A DNA stretch of 53,971 nt from Pseudomonadota bacterium (lineage in GTDB: Bacteria > Pseudomonadota > Alphaproteobacteria > Sphingomonadales > Sphingomonadaceae), in contig JAFABD010000099.1 in assembly GCA_023426225.1 (NCBI GenBank), positions 1 to 53,971 on the forward strand, given 5' to 3'. This document shows positions 27,278-35,279 of the stretch, piece by piece. A program made the position numbers and the translations under genes. Position 1 is the stretch's first letter; each line of letters opens with the position of its first letter. The notes beneath the pieces are model-generated. The model was not told the DNA's origin. It did no database searches and saw nothing but the letters and a program-made list of their open reading frames with translations.

Positions 27278-27281
27278 CTAG
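27278..27281. repeat. Right target-site duplication of the IS (CTAG)
   Basis: Second copy of the CTAG flanking the IS, matching 25711-25714. Between here and the helicase gene lie about 200 bases with no gene; the only feature I see there is the SOS box at its end. Confidence 0.6.
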
Positions 27282-27480
27282 ACACCCATTTTCCTACTGC
27301 AAAGCAATCGCTTACGCCACTCCCGCCAACCCTCTCACCCGCCGCGGTGAATAAGACAGGCTAGCCCAATTATAGGAAGCGAAGCCGCAACGTTGCCGAA
27401 ACACATCGGAAAACTTGCCCAAGCCGACGACCCGGATACGCCGTTCGGTAGACGCGGGGCGCCTTGCCGTCGCGCGCGAT

Positions 27481-27495
27481 GTTCCCTAGCTGTTC
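27481..27495 (+). promoter_or_regulatory. LexA (SOS) box at the uvrD start
   Basis: GTTC-CCTAGCT-GTTC exactly matches the alphaproteobacterial LexA box GTTC-N7-GTTC, a direct repeat unlike the palindromic E. coli site. It ends 4 bases before the ATG of the helicase gene. A box this close implies that transcription starts at or near the start codon, possibly giving a leaderless mRNA. Confidence 0.75.
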
Positions 27496-27499
27496 GCGC

Positions 27500-29776
27500 A
27501 TGAACATGCCCGCCTCCGAACCCGAACCTCCCTACCTGCGCGGTCTCAACCCCGAACAGCGCGAGGCCGTGCTGACAACCGAGGGGCCGGTGCTCGTTCT
27601 TGCCGGAGCAGGCACCGGCAAGACGGCGGCGCTGACCGCCCGCCTCGCTCACCTGTTATGGACGCGGCGCGCCTACCCCAGCGAAATCCTCTCGGTGACC
27701 TTTACCAACAAGGCTGCTCGCGAGATGAAGGAACGTGTCGCCCGACATGTGGGCGATGCGGTCGAAGGAATGCCTTGGCTGGGAACTTTCCACGCCATCG
27801 GCGCGAAGATGCTTCGCCGCCACGCCGAACTGGTCGGTTTACAGTCGAACTTCACCATCCTCGATACCGACGACCAGCTGCGCTTGCTCAAGCAGCTCAT
27901 CCTCGCCGCCGGTCTCGACGAGAAGCGCTGGCCCGCCCGCCAGCTCGCCGGATTGATCGACGGCTGGAAGAACCGCGGGCTCACGCCTGCCGATCTGGAT
28001 GCTGGCGAGTCCGAGCATTTTGCCAATGGTCGCGGCCAGGCAATGTATGCCGCCTATCAGGACCGGCTGCGCGCGCTCAATGCATGCGACTTCGGCGACC
28101 TGCTGTTGCACACGCTCACCATCCTCAAGGCCGACCGCGAGGTGCTGGCACTTTATCAGCGGCGCTTCCGCTACATCATGGTCGACGAATATCAGGACAC
28201 CAATTCGGTCCAGTATCTCTGGCTTCGCCTGCTGGCGCAGGAGCGCAAGAATATCTGCTGCGTCGGAGATGACGATCAGTCGATCTACAGTTGGCGCGGC
28301 GCGCAGGTTGAAAACATCCTAAAGTTCGAACGTGATTTCCCGGGGGCGAAGGTCATCCGCCTCGAGCAGAATTATCGGTCAACGCCGCATATCCTCGGCG
28401 CCGCTTCAGGAATCATCGCCAACAATGGCGGGCGGCTGGGGAAAACGCTTTGGACCGAAAAGGACGCGGGCGAGAAGGTTCGGGTGATCGGCGTGTGGGA
28501 CGGCCCCGAAGAGGCCCGCCGCGTCGGCGACGAGATCGAGACGCTGCAGCATCGCGGGTTGAGCCTCGACCAGATGGCGATCCTGGTCCGGGCACAGCAC
28601 CAGACGCGCGAATTCGAAGACCGCTTCATCGCCATCGGCATGCCCTATCGGATCATCGGCGGCTTCCGCTTCTATGAACGTCAGGAAATCCGGGATGCGC
28701 TCGCCTATTTGCGCGTTGTTGCGCAGCCATCGGACGACCTTGCCTTTGAACGCATCGTCAACGTCCCAAAGCGGGGCTTGGGTGACAAGGCGCTGGCCAA
28801 GGTGCACCAGTTCGCCCGTGCCCACGGCCTGCCCCTGACGGTCGCGGCCGCGCGGATCCTCGATACCGATGAACTGACCCCGCAGGCCCGCCGCGCACTC
28901 GGCAACCTGATCGGCGACCTCGCGCGGTGGCGCTCGCAGGGCGACGTTCTCCAGCACCCGGACCTCGCCCGCCAGATCCTCGACGAGAGCGGCTATACCG
29001 CGATGTGGCAGGCGGATCGCACCGCCGAGGCGGCAGGACGACTCGAAAACCTCAACGAGTTGGTTCGGGCGATGGAGGAATATGAGAGCCTGACCGCCTT
29101 TCTCGAGCATGTCAGCCTTGTGATGGACAATGAGGCTGCGGCCGACGAGGCAAAGGTCACGATCATGACGATCCACGCCGCCAAGGGACTGGAGTTCGAC
29201 ACCGTGTTCCTCGCGGGATGGGAAGAGGGCTTGTTTCCGTCGCAGCGCGCGCTGGACGAAGGCGGGTTGGCGAGCCTGGAAGAAGAGCGCCGGCTGGCCT
29301 ATGTCGCGATCACGCGCGCGCGAAGGCTGGCGGTAATCCTCCACGCGGCCAACCGCCGAATCTACGGGCAGTGGAACTCGTCGCTGCCGAGCCGCTTTGT
29401 CGGCGAATTGCCCCCTGAGCATGTGGAAAGCGAGACGACGATGAGCGGCGGCGCCAGCCTGTGGCGCGCCAACTGGTCCGAACGTGCCGATCCGTTTGCC
29501 GATCACGCTCGCGGGGCCGGACGCGGGCCGGGGTGGCAGCGCGCGGCGGGAACCGGATCGACCTTCACGCGCGAGCCGGCACGCATCGTCGAAGCCCGCG
29601 CCAGCGCCGTCAGTTTTGCCGCAAAGCCTCGCGCCGATCTGGCGGTCGGCGCCCGCGTATTCCACCAGAAGTTCGGTTACGGCACGATCGCGGAGGTCGA
29701 CGGGAACAAGCTCGAGATCGATTTCGAACAGGCCGGACGCAAACGGGTGATCGACAGCTTCGTCAATCCTGCCTGA
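27500..29776 (+). CDS. UvrD/PcrA-type superfamily 1 DNA helicase
   Basis: A 758-residue ATP-dependent 3'-5' DNA helicase for excision and mismatch repair. SF1 motifs in order: GLNPEQREAVL (Q motif), Walker A GAGTGKT at 36-42, VTFTNKAAREMKER (Ia), GTFHAIGAKMLRRH, Walker B VDEYQDTN, VGDDDQSIYSWRGA (III), LEQNYRSTPHIL (IV), VTIMTIHAAKGLEFDTVFL (V) and EERRLAYVAITRARRLA (VI). The C-terminus has the PcrA/UvrD Tudor-like motif VGARVFHQKFGYGTIAEVDGNKLEIDFE. Starts at 27500 or 27506 are equally possible. An SOS box ends 4 bases before the ATG, so induction by DNA damage is expected. Symbol left blank because uvrD and pcrA cannot be separated by eye. Confidence 0.95.
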   Translation: MNMPASEPEPPYLRGLNPEQREAVLTTEGPVLVLAGAGTGKTAALTARLAHLLWTRRAYPSEILSVTFTNKAAREMKERVARHVGDAVEGMPWLGTFHAIGAKMLRRHAELVGLQSNFTILDTDDQLRLLKQLILAAGLDEKRWPARQLAGLIDGWKNRGLTPADLDAGESEHFANGRGQAMYAAYQDRLRALNACDFGDLLLHTLTILKADREVLALYQRRFRYIMVDEYQDTNSVQYLWLRLLAQERKNICCVGDDDQSIYSWRGAQVENILKFERDFPGAKVIRLEQNYRSTPHILGAASGIIANNGGRLGKTLWTEKDAGEKVRVIGVWDGPEEARRVGDEIETLQHRGLSLDQMAILVRAQHQTREFEDRFIAIGMPYRIIGGFRFYERQEIRDALAYLRVVAQPSDDLAFERIVNVPKRGLGDKALAKVHQFARAHGLPLTVAAARILDTDELTPQARRALGNLIGDLARWRSQGDVLQHPDLARQILDESGYTAMWQADRTAEAAGRLENLNELVRAMEEYESLTAFLEHVSLVMDNEAAADEAKVTIMTIHAAKGLEFDTVFLAGWEEGLFPSQRALDEGGLASLEEERRLAYVAITRARRLAVILHAANRRIYGQWNSSLPSRFVGELPPEHVESETTMSGGASLWRANWSERADPFADHARGAGRGPGWQRAAGTGSTFTREPARIVEARASAVSFAAKPRADLAVGARVFHQKFGYGTIAEVDGNKLEIDFEQAGRKRVIDSFVNPA

Positions 29777-29789
29777 GCGATTGCAAGGC

Positions 29790-31232
29790 ATGGAACCCGC
29801 CGCGGCTTCGGGTACTGTGCAGGGGGTGAATGCTCCCCTACCGATGTCTCGCTTAGCGATGGCTCGCCGGTTTCAGGCAATCGCGGCGCTTTCGTTCGGC
29901 ACCGCACTGGTGGTGATCGATGGCGCGATCGCCACCGTGGCACTTCCCACGATCGCGCGTGATTTACAGGTCGATGGGTCGGCCGCGGTTGCGGTGGTGA
30001 CGATCTACCAGCTCATGCTGGTCATGCTGCTGCTCCCCTTTTCCGGGCTCGGCGACCGCGTCGGGCTGCGACGCATGTATCAGACGGGGCAGCTGGTCTT
30101 TACCGTCGCCACCATATTGTGCTTCTTCGCCCGAAGCCTGCCGTTCCTGCTGATCGTGCGCGCTGCACAGGCCGCAGGTGCCGCCGCGACGCTCAGCGTT
30201 TCGTCGGCCCTGCTACGGCGTGTTTATCCCCCCGAACAGCTCGGACGCGGGCTCGGGATCAACTCGGTCGTGGTTTCGAGTTCGGCCGCCCTCGCGCCGA
30301 CGCTGGGCGGGCTCGTCCTCGCCGTCGCGCCATGGCCTTGGGTGTTCGCATCGGCCGTACCGTTCGCGATCCTGAGCCTCGCTCTCGGACGGGCACTTCC
30401 GGAAACGCGGTCCTCCGCGCATCCATTCGATCTGGGCGGTGCGTTGCTGTGCGCGGCGATGTTCGGACTGGTGATCGGCGGGCTCGAAAGCGGCGTCCAT
30501 GGCGACAGTCCCGTCGTCTCCGCCGCCGTGGTTGCTGCCGGCATCGTGATCGGCGTCCTGTTCGTCCGGCGCGAACGCGGCAATGCCAGGCCGATCCTGC
30601 CGGTCGATCTGCTTGGACGCCCGGTGCTGGCGCTGTCGACGATCGGTGCCTTCACGGCCTTTATCGCGACGATGACGACGCTGCTGAGCATGCCCTTTCG
30701 CCTTCAGCACGGCTATGGCTTCTCGCCATCCGAGGTCGGTGCCGTGCTTGCCCCCTGGCCGCTCACCACGATGATCGTCGCGCCGCTCGCCGGAACATTG
30801 TCGGATCGTTATCCGGCCGGTGCACTCGGCGGGATCGGCATGGCGGTCGCCTTCGCGGGCCTGATCGCGCTGGCCTTTCTTCCGATGCATCCCGGCTGGT
30901 TCGACATTGCGTGGCGAATGTCGCTCACGGGCGCGGGTTTCGGCCTCTTCCTGTCACCCAACGCGCGGCTTATCATCGGGTCCGCGCCCATCGAACGCGC
31001 TGCGGCAGCCGGCGGCCTGATATCGACCACGCGCATGGTGGGCCAGACAATGGGCGCAACGCTGGTCGCCGCGCTGCTCGCGCTGGGGATGGGGGCAGAT
31101 CGCACTCCCGCCTTCGTTGCCGCCGCGCTGGCTTTCGTCGCCGGCCTGTGCAGCCTGGCGCGCCTGAACCCCGCGATCCGCAACCCTCGCGCGGCTGAGA
31201 CCGAGGCTGTTCGGCCGGCGCAGACCCCGTGA
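29790..31232 (+). CDS. MFS drug efflux transporter, EmrB/QacA (DHA2) type
   Basis: An inner-membrane drug:H+ antiporter of about 480 residues with some 14 predicted helices. Motifs: ALVVIDGAIATVALPTIARDLQVD in helix 1 (the DHA2 motif D1 region), the loop 2-3 signature SGLGDRVGLRRMYQ and LIVRAAQAAGAAATLSVSSALLRRVYPPEQLGRGLGI. The start is unsure: ATG at 29790 with AAGG upstream, or later GTG 29826 or ATG 29844. It follows uvrD by 13 bases and may be cotranscribed with it. The substrate is unknown; the family exports hydrophobic drugs and dyes. Confidence 0.85.
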   Translation: MEPAAASGTVQGVNAPLPMSRLAMARRFQAIAALSFGTALVVIDGAIATVALPTIARDLQVDGSAAVAVVTIYQLMLVMLLLPFSGLGDRVGLRRMYQTGQLVFTVATILCFFARSLPFLLIVRAAQAAGAAATLSVSSALLRRVYPPEQLGRGLGINSVVVSSSAALAPTLGGLVLAVAPWPWVFASAVPFAILSLALGRALPETRSSAHPFDLGGALLCAAMFGLVIGGLESGVHGDSPVVSAAVVAAGIVIGVLFVRRERGNARPILPVDLLGRPVLALSTIGAFTAFIATMTTLLSMPFRLQHGYGFSPSEVGAVLAPWPLTTMIVAPLAGTLSDRYPAGALGGIGMAVAFAGLIALAFLPMHPGWFDIAWRMSLTGAGFGLFLSPNARLIIGSAPIERAAAAGGLISTTRMVGQTMGATLVAALLALGMGADRTPAFVAAALAFVAGLCSLARLNPAIRNPRAAETEAVRPAQTP

Positions 31233-31316
31233 TCGTCGCAAGCCATCGCAAAGCTTGGAAGCGCCAAAGCAAAGGTCCATTGCGGCGCCGCACCAAAGCG
31301 ATCAATAGCGACCGCC

Positions 31317-32645
31317 ATGGCTGATCGATCCCACCCCTTTTCCGTCCCGGATTTTCGCGCCTACTGGACCGCACGACTTGCTTCCACGCTGGCGCAGATG
31401 GCGATGGTGATCGTGATCGGCTGGCAGGTCTACGACCTCGCCCGCCAGTCGATGGGGATCAAGGCGGCCTCCTTCCAGCTCGGGCTTATCGGCGTCGCGC
31501 AGTTTTTGCCGATGCTGTTCCTGTCGCTCTTCTCCGGCTGGCTTGCCGATCGGGTCGATCGCCGATGGATTGCCCGTGCAGCACTGGCGCTGGAGGCCTT
31601 TTGCGCGTTGACCCTGGCCGCACTCACCTACACGCAACTCATCAGCCTTGGGGCACTGTTCGGAGTCGCGGCGCTGCTCGGTGTTGCGCGCGCCTTTGCA
31701 GGACCAGCCCTGGGCGCGCTAGCGCCGAACCTCGTGCCCAAGGCGATCCTGCCGACCGCCATCGCGCTCAGCTCGCTTGCCTGGCAGACGGGAACGGTCA
31801 TCGGGCCGGCGATGGGCGGCTATCTCTACGCTGCGGCGCCGTGGCTGCCCTACGCGGTATCGGGTGCACTTTTCCTGCTGGCGCTGGCGATGATGCTGCT
31901 GATTGGCCCAATCCCCCGCAGCCCAGCCAAGTTTACCGGCAGCCCCTGGGCCCAAATGGTCGACGGCTTGCACTATGTTCGGCGCAACCGGCTGGTGCTC
32001 GGCGCGATCTCGCTCGATCTGTTCGCCGTCCTGCTTGGCGGCGCAACCGCGATGCTGCCCGTCTATGCGCGCGATATCCTGATGGTTGGGTCGGCAGGGC
32101 TGGGTCATCTCCGCGCCGCGCCGGCGGTCGGGGCCGTCGTGACGGCACTGCTGTTTTCGTGGCGGCCGCTCAAGCGCGAAGTGGGAACCAAAATGCTGCT
32201 GGCAGTGGCAGGCTTCGGTCTTGCCACCGTGGTTTTCGGCGCTGCGGCGCCGCTGCTTGTTCCGGTCCTCGGCCCCACGGCGATCGGCCATGATCTTGCC
32301 CCCGCGGTGCTGATCTCGCTCGTCGCACTGTTCGCACTGGGGGCGGCGGACATGGTCTCGGTCTATGTCCGCCAGTCGCTCATCCAGCTCTATACCCCGG
32401 ACGAAATGCGCGGCCGCGTCGGCGCGGTATCGACGCTGTTCATTTCGGGCTCGAACGAACTGGGCGAAGCCGAATCGGGCTTTCTTGCGGCGCTGATCGG
32501 GCCGGTGGCCGCCGTCGTCGGTGGGGGCATCGGTGCGATCCTTGTCACCGCGCTATGGGCCAAGCTATTTCCCGAGTTGAGGCGGGCTCGCACGTTCGAT
32601 CCTCCGGCCAATCTCGACGTTCCTGCCAAGGAGATCACGAAATGA
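31317..32645 (+). CDS. MFS transporter, EntS/DHA3-like
   Basis: A 442-residue 12-helix inner-membrane protein. The opening FSVPDFRAYWTARLASTLAQMAMVIVIGWQVYDLAR and the loop GWLADRVDRRWIARAAL, with ARAFAGPALGALAPNLVPK in helix 4-5, are typical of the EntS-like exporters that include the enterobactin exporter. Late motif VRQSLIQLYTPDEMRGRVGAVSTLFISGSNELG also fits. It overlaps cysK by ATGA, so the two are translationally coupled. The exported compound is unknown. Confidence 0.85.
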   Translation: MADRSHPFSVPDFRAYWTARLASTLAQMAMVIVIGWQVYDLARQSMGIKAASFQLGLIGVAQFLPMLFLSLFSGWLADRVDRRWIARAALALEAFCALTLAALTYTQLISLGALFGVAALLGVARAFAGPALGALAPNLVPKAILPTAIALSSLAWQTGTVIGPAMGGYLYAAAPWLPYAVSGALFLLALAMMLLIGPIPRSPAKFTGSPWAQMVDGLHYVRRNRLVLGAISLDLFAVLLGGATAMLPVYARDILMVGSAGLGHLRAAPAVGAVVTALLFSWRPLKREVGTKMLLAVAGFGLATVVFGAAAPLLVPVLGPTAIGHDLAPAVLISLVALFALGAADMVSVYVRQSLIQLYTPDEMRGRVGAVSTLFISGSNELGEAESGFLAALIGPVAAVVGGGIGAILVTALWAKLFPELRRARTFDPPANLDVPAKEITK

Positions 32646-33562
32646 AGGCCAACACGATCCTCGAAACCATCGGCAATACGCCGCACGTAAGGCTCAACCG
32701 GCTGTTCCCCGGCGCAGAGGTGTGGATCAAGTCAGAACGCGGCAATCCGGGCGGTTCGATCAAGGACCGTATCGCGCTGGCGATGATCGAGGCTGCCGAA
32801 GCCGAAGGCGTGCTGAAGCCGGGCGGGACGATCGTCGAACCGACAAGCGGCAATACCGGCGTCGGCTTGGCGATGGTCGCGGCGGTGAAGGGCTACCGGC
32901 TGATCCTCGTCATGCCGGAAAGCATGTCGCTCGAACGGCGGCGGCTGATGCTTGCCTATGGCGCAACCTTCGATCTCACCCCGCGCGAAAAGGGGATGAA
33001 GGGCGCAATCGAACGCGCGATGGAGCTCGTCGAAACCACGCCCGGCGCGTGGATGCCCCAGCAGTTCGAAAACCCCGCCAATGTCGCTGTTCACGCCCGC
33101 ACCACCGCGCAGGAAATTTTGAACGATTTCCGCGACACGCCGATCGACGTGCTGATCACCGGTGTCGGCACCGGCGGACACATCACGGGCGTCGCCGAGA
33201 CGCTCAAGCAGCATTGGCCTGCGCTCAAGGTGTTCGCCGTCGAGCCGACGCTGTCGCCGGTGATCTCGGGCGGCCAGCCCGGCCCGCATCCGATCCAGGG
33301 CATCGGCGCGGGCTTTATTCCCCGCAATCTCCACACCGACGCGATCGACGGTGTGGTTCAGGTTGACGGCAACGATGCCAAGGAAATGGCACGGCGTTCG
33401 GCACGTGAGGAAGGGATGCTCGTCGGCATCAGTTCAGGGGCCACGCTCGCGGCAATTGGGCAAAAGCTCGGCGAGCTGCCCACGGGGTCGCGCGTTCTCG
33501 GGTTCAACTATGACACTGGCGAACGCTATCTGAGCGTCCCCGACTTCCTTCCGGAAAGCTGA
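32642..33562 (+). CDS. cysK: Cysteine synthase A (O-acetylserine sulfhydrylase)
   Basis: PLP enzyme making cysteine from O-acetylserine and sulfide. The 306-residue product has the PLP lysine in NPGGSIKDRIAL (K41), the substrate loop PTSGNTG (67-73), the MPESMSLERRRLM helix, the phosphate cup GTGGHITG and the C-terminal VGISSGATLAA. The ATG at 32642 overlaps the upstream MFS stop. CysK versus CysM cannot be fully separated by eye, but the length and PESMSLERR favour CysK. A GC-rich hairpin follows 16 bases after the stop. Confidence 0.95.
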   Translation: MKANTILETIGNTPHVRLNRLFPGAEVWIKSERGNPGGSIKDRIALAMIEAAEAEGVLKPGGTIVEPTSGNTGVGLAMVAAVKGYRLILVMPESMSLERRRLMLAYGATFDLTPREKGMKGAIERAMELVETTPGAWMPQQFENPANVAVHARTTAQEILNDFRDTPIDVLITGVGTGGHITGVAETLKQHWPALKVFAVEPTLSPVISGGQPGPHPIQGIGAGFIPRNLHTDAIDGVVQVDGNDAKEMARRSAREEGMLVGISSGATLAAIGQKLGELPTGSRVLGFNYDTGERYLSVPDFLPES

Positions 33563-33577
33563 CGACTTTCCTGCCCG

Positions 33578-33602
33578 GCGCCGTCCCACCGCGGGGCGGC
33601 GC
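33578..33602 (+). terminator. Candidate hairpin terminator after cysK
   Basis: Arms GCGCCGTCCC and GGGGCGGCGC pair over 10 bp with one G-U wobble and a 5-base ACCGC loop, 16 bases after the cysK stop. No clear U tract follows, so efficiency is uncertain; hairpins without strong U tracts are common in GC-rich genomes. Confidence 0.5.
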
Positions 33603-33690
33603 TTCGGTATCGTGCGGGGATATTTCCGGCGCGAACCGCGTTACGGCACCGCAATGGTTCTCTACCCATCCCTCCTAGCAGCCGTGGGCG

Positions 33691-35181
33691 ATGCGCTTTG
33701 CAGCGTTTCGACCGCGACGGCCGTTCGACGCTGACGCGATGGACGGTCTATCGCTTCCTGCCGCGGAGACGCTTGCGTCGCCTGAAAGCACCGTCGCCCG
33801 ATCCGGATCGGATCGTCGGCTCTCGCCCCTGCTGATCGCCTTTCTGATCGCGACGGCGCTGGCCGCCCTGCTCGGCCCGGCCCTTCTGGTTCGCAATGGC
33901 CCGCGAACGATCACCCGCGGGGGTGAGACGGTATTGATCCCCCGGCGCGTCGTCCCCGCGACCGAGCTTCCCAAGGTGGATCCCGTCGAACTACAGGCCG
34001 TCGACCCCGATGACGCGCGCGCCATCAATGCCGCAATCGCATTTTCGACCAAGCCCAATCCCGCCGCGCGCCCCTTCCGCATCGATGGCGCGGCGGATAG
34101 TCGGGCACGCGCTGTCGATTGCCTCGCTGCCGCCGTCTATTACGAGGCTGGCGATGACGCTGTCGGCGAACGAGCAGTGGCACAGGTTGTGATCAACCGC
34201 GTTCGCCACCCGGCCTTCCCCAAAACCATCTGCGGGGTCGTGTTCCAGGGATCCGAACGCTCGACCGGCTGCCAGTTCACCTTCACCTGCGACGGCGCCC
34301 TGCTGCGCTACAGCCCCACCCCGATCGCCTGGCAACGCGCGCGGGAGATCGCGTCCTCGGCCCTGAACGGCGCGGTCTATCGCTCGGTCGGGCACGCGAC
34401 ACATTATCATACCGATTGGGTCGTCCCCTATTGGAGCGCAAGCCTCGAGAAGATCACTGCGGTCCACACGCACCTTTTCTACCGTTGGGCAGGATGGTGG
34501 GGAACGCCGCCGGCATTCAATCGCGACTATATCGCCGCGGAACCGAGCATCGCGGCTTTGGCGCGGCTGTCGAACCTCCACAAGGAAGGTCTGGGCACGG
34601 CGCCCGATGATGCCGGGGGCATTGCCGCGGCAGGCACCGACCCCGCCTCCATTCCGGCGGCGGTCGTTCCGGGCGCCATTGCGCCGACGGGTCCGGAGTC
34701 CAACATTTTCCTCGTGACGCTCGATCAGCGTCTCAATCCGGATGCGTTTGCCGCGCTTGCGATCCGCACCTGCGGCGAGCGCCCATATTGCAAATTCATG
34801 GCCTGGAGCGATCCGCGCGACAAGCCGGCGCACCTGCCCGCAACGCCTGCGCAGATTGCAACGCTCTCGTTCAGCTATCTGCGCGACCAGCCCCAGGGCT
34901 TCGCCAAGGCGCTGTGGAATTGTCAGCAGTTCAAGCGGCCGAGCCCGGTACAGTGCATGCGCGCGACACTGGCCGCGCCGCCCTCGGCGCGCGAAACGCC
35001 CGTCGGACCGGCAATCCAGCCCGTCGTCGCGGTCGATCGCTTGCCGGGCGGGCGTGATGTCACCGCGCCGCTGACAGGTATTCGTCGCAAGCCGGCCGAA
35101 AGCACCCGCACGACGATCGAGCGCCCCACCGCCATGGCCACGCCGACGCCGGGGTCGCCACCGTCGCAAGCGCGCGAATAG
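33691..35181 (+). CDS. SleB-like cell wall hydrolase
   Basis: A 496-residue protein: a cytoplasmic N-terminus of about 45 residues, one membrane helix (LLIAFLIATALAALLGPALL), then a periplasmic Hydrolase_2 (SleB) domain at about 145-265. The domain shows CLAAAVYYEAGDDAVGERAVAQVVINRVRHPAFPKTICGVVFQGS, with the catalytic glutamate in YYEAG, then CQFTFTCDG and HYHTDWVVPYW. This is the lytic transglycosylase/amidase fold of spore and alphaproteobacterial peptidoglycan hydrolases. The last 200 residues include a cysteine-bearing segment (LAIRTCGERPYCKFMAW) and a disordered Pro/Thr-rich tail. Likely acts in cell-wall remodelling. Confidence 0.88.
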   Translation: MRFAAFRPRRPFDADAMDGLSLPAAETLASPESTVARSGSDRRLSPLLIAFLIATALAALLGPALLVRNGPRTITRGGETVLIPRRVVPATELPKVDPVELQAVDPDDARAINAAIAFSTKPNPAARPFRIDGAADSRARAVDCLAAAVYYEAGDDAVGERAVAQVVINRVRHPAFPKTICGVVFQGSERSTGCQFTFTCDGALLRYSPTPIAWQRAREIASSALNGAVYRSVGHATHYHTDWVVPYWSASLEKITAVHTHLFYRWAGWWGTPPAFNRDYIAAEPSIAALARLSNLHKEGLGTAPDDAGGIAAAGTDPASIPAAVVPGAIAPTGPESNIFLVTLDQRLNPDAFAALAIRTCGERPYCKFMAWSDPRDKPAHLPATPAQIATLSFSYLRDQPQGFAKALWNCQQFKRPSPVQCMRATLAAPPSARETPVGPAIQPVVAVDRLPGGRDVTAPLTGIRRKPAESTRTTIERPTAMATPTPGSPPSQARE

Positions 35182-35223
35182 CCCGGCCCAGCGGCCGGAT
35201 TGTTTCGGCACCGGCACGCGAAA

Positions 35224-35253
35224 AGGGGGAACGGCGCTGGCGCCGCTCCCCCT
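35224..35253 (-). terminator. Terminator of the acyl-CoA dehydrogenase gene
   Basis: AGGGGG/CCCCCT and CGGCGC/GCGCCG form a 12-bp stem interrupted by a 2x2 internal loop, with a 2-base-loop tip. On the minus strand it is followed by TTTT, and it lies 27 bases past the dehydrogenase stop, so it fits an intrinsic terminator for that gene. Confidence 0.65.
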
Positions 35254-35279
35254 CCGGATCCATTCCGCGTCGCTGATGA

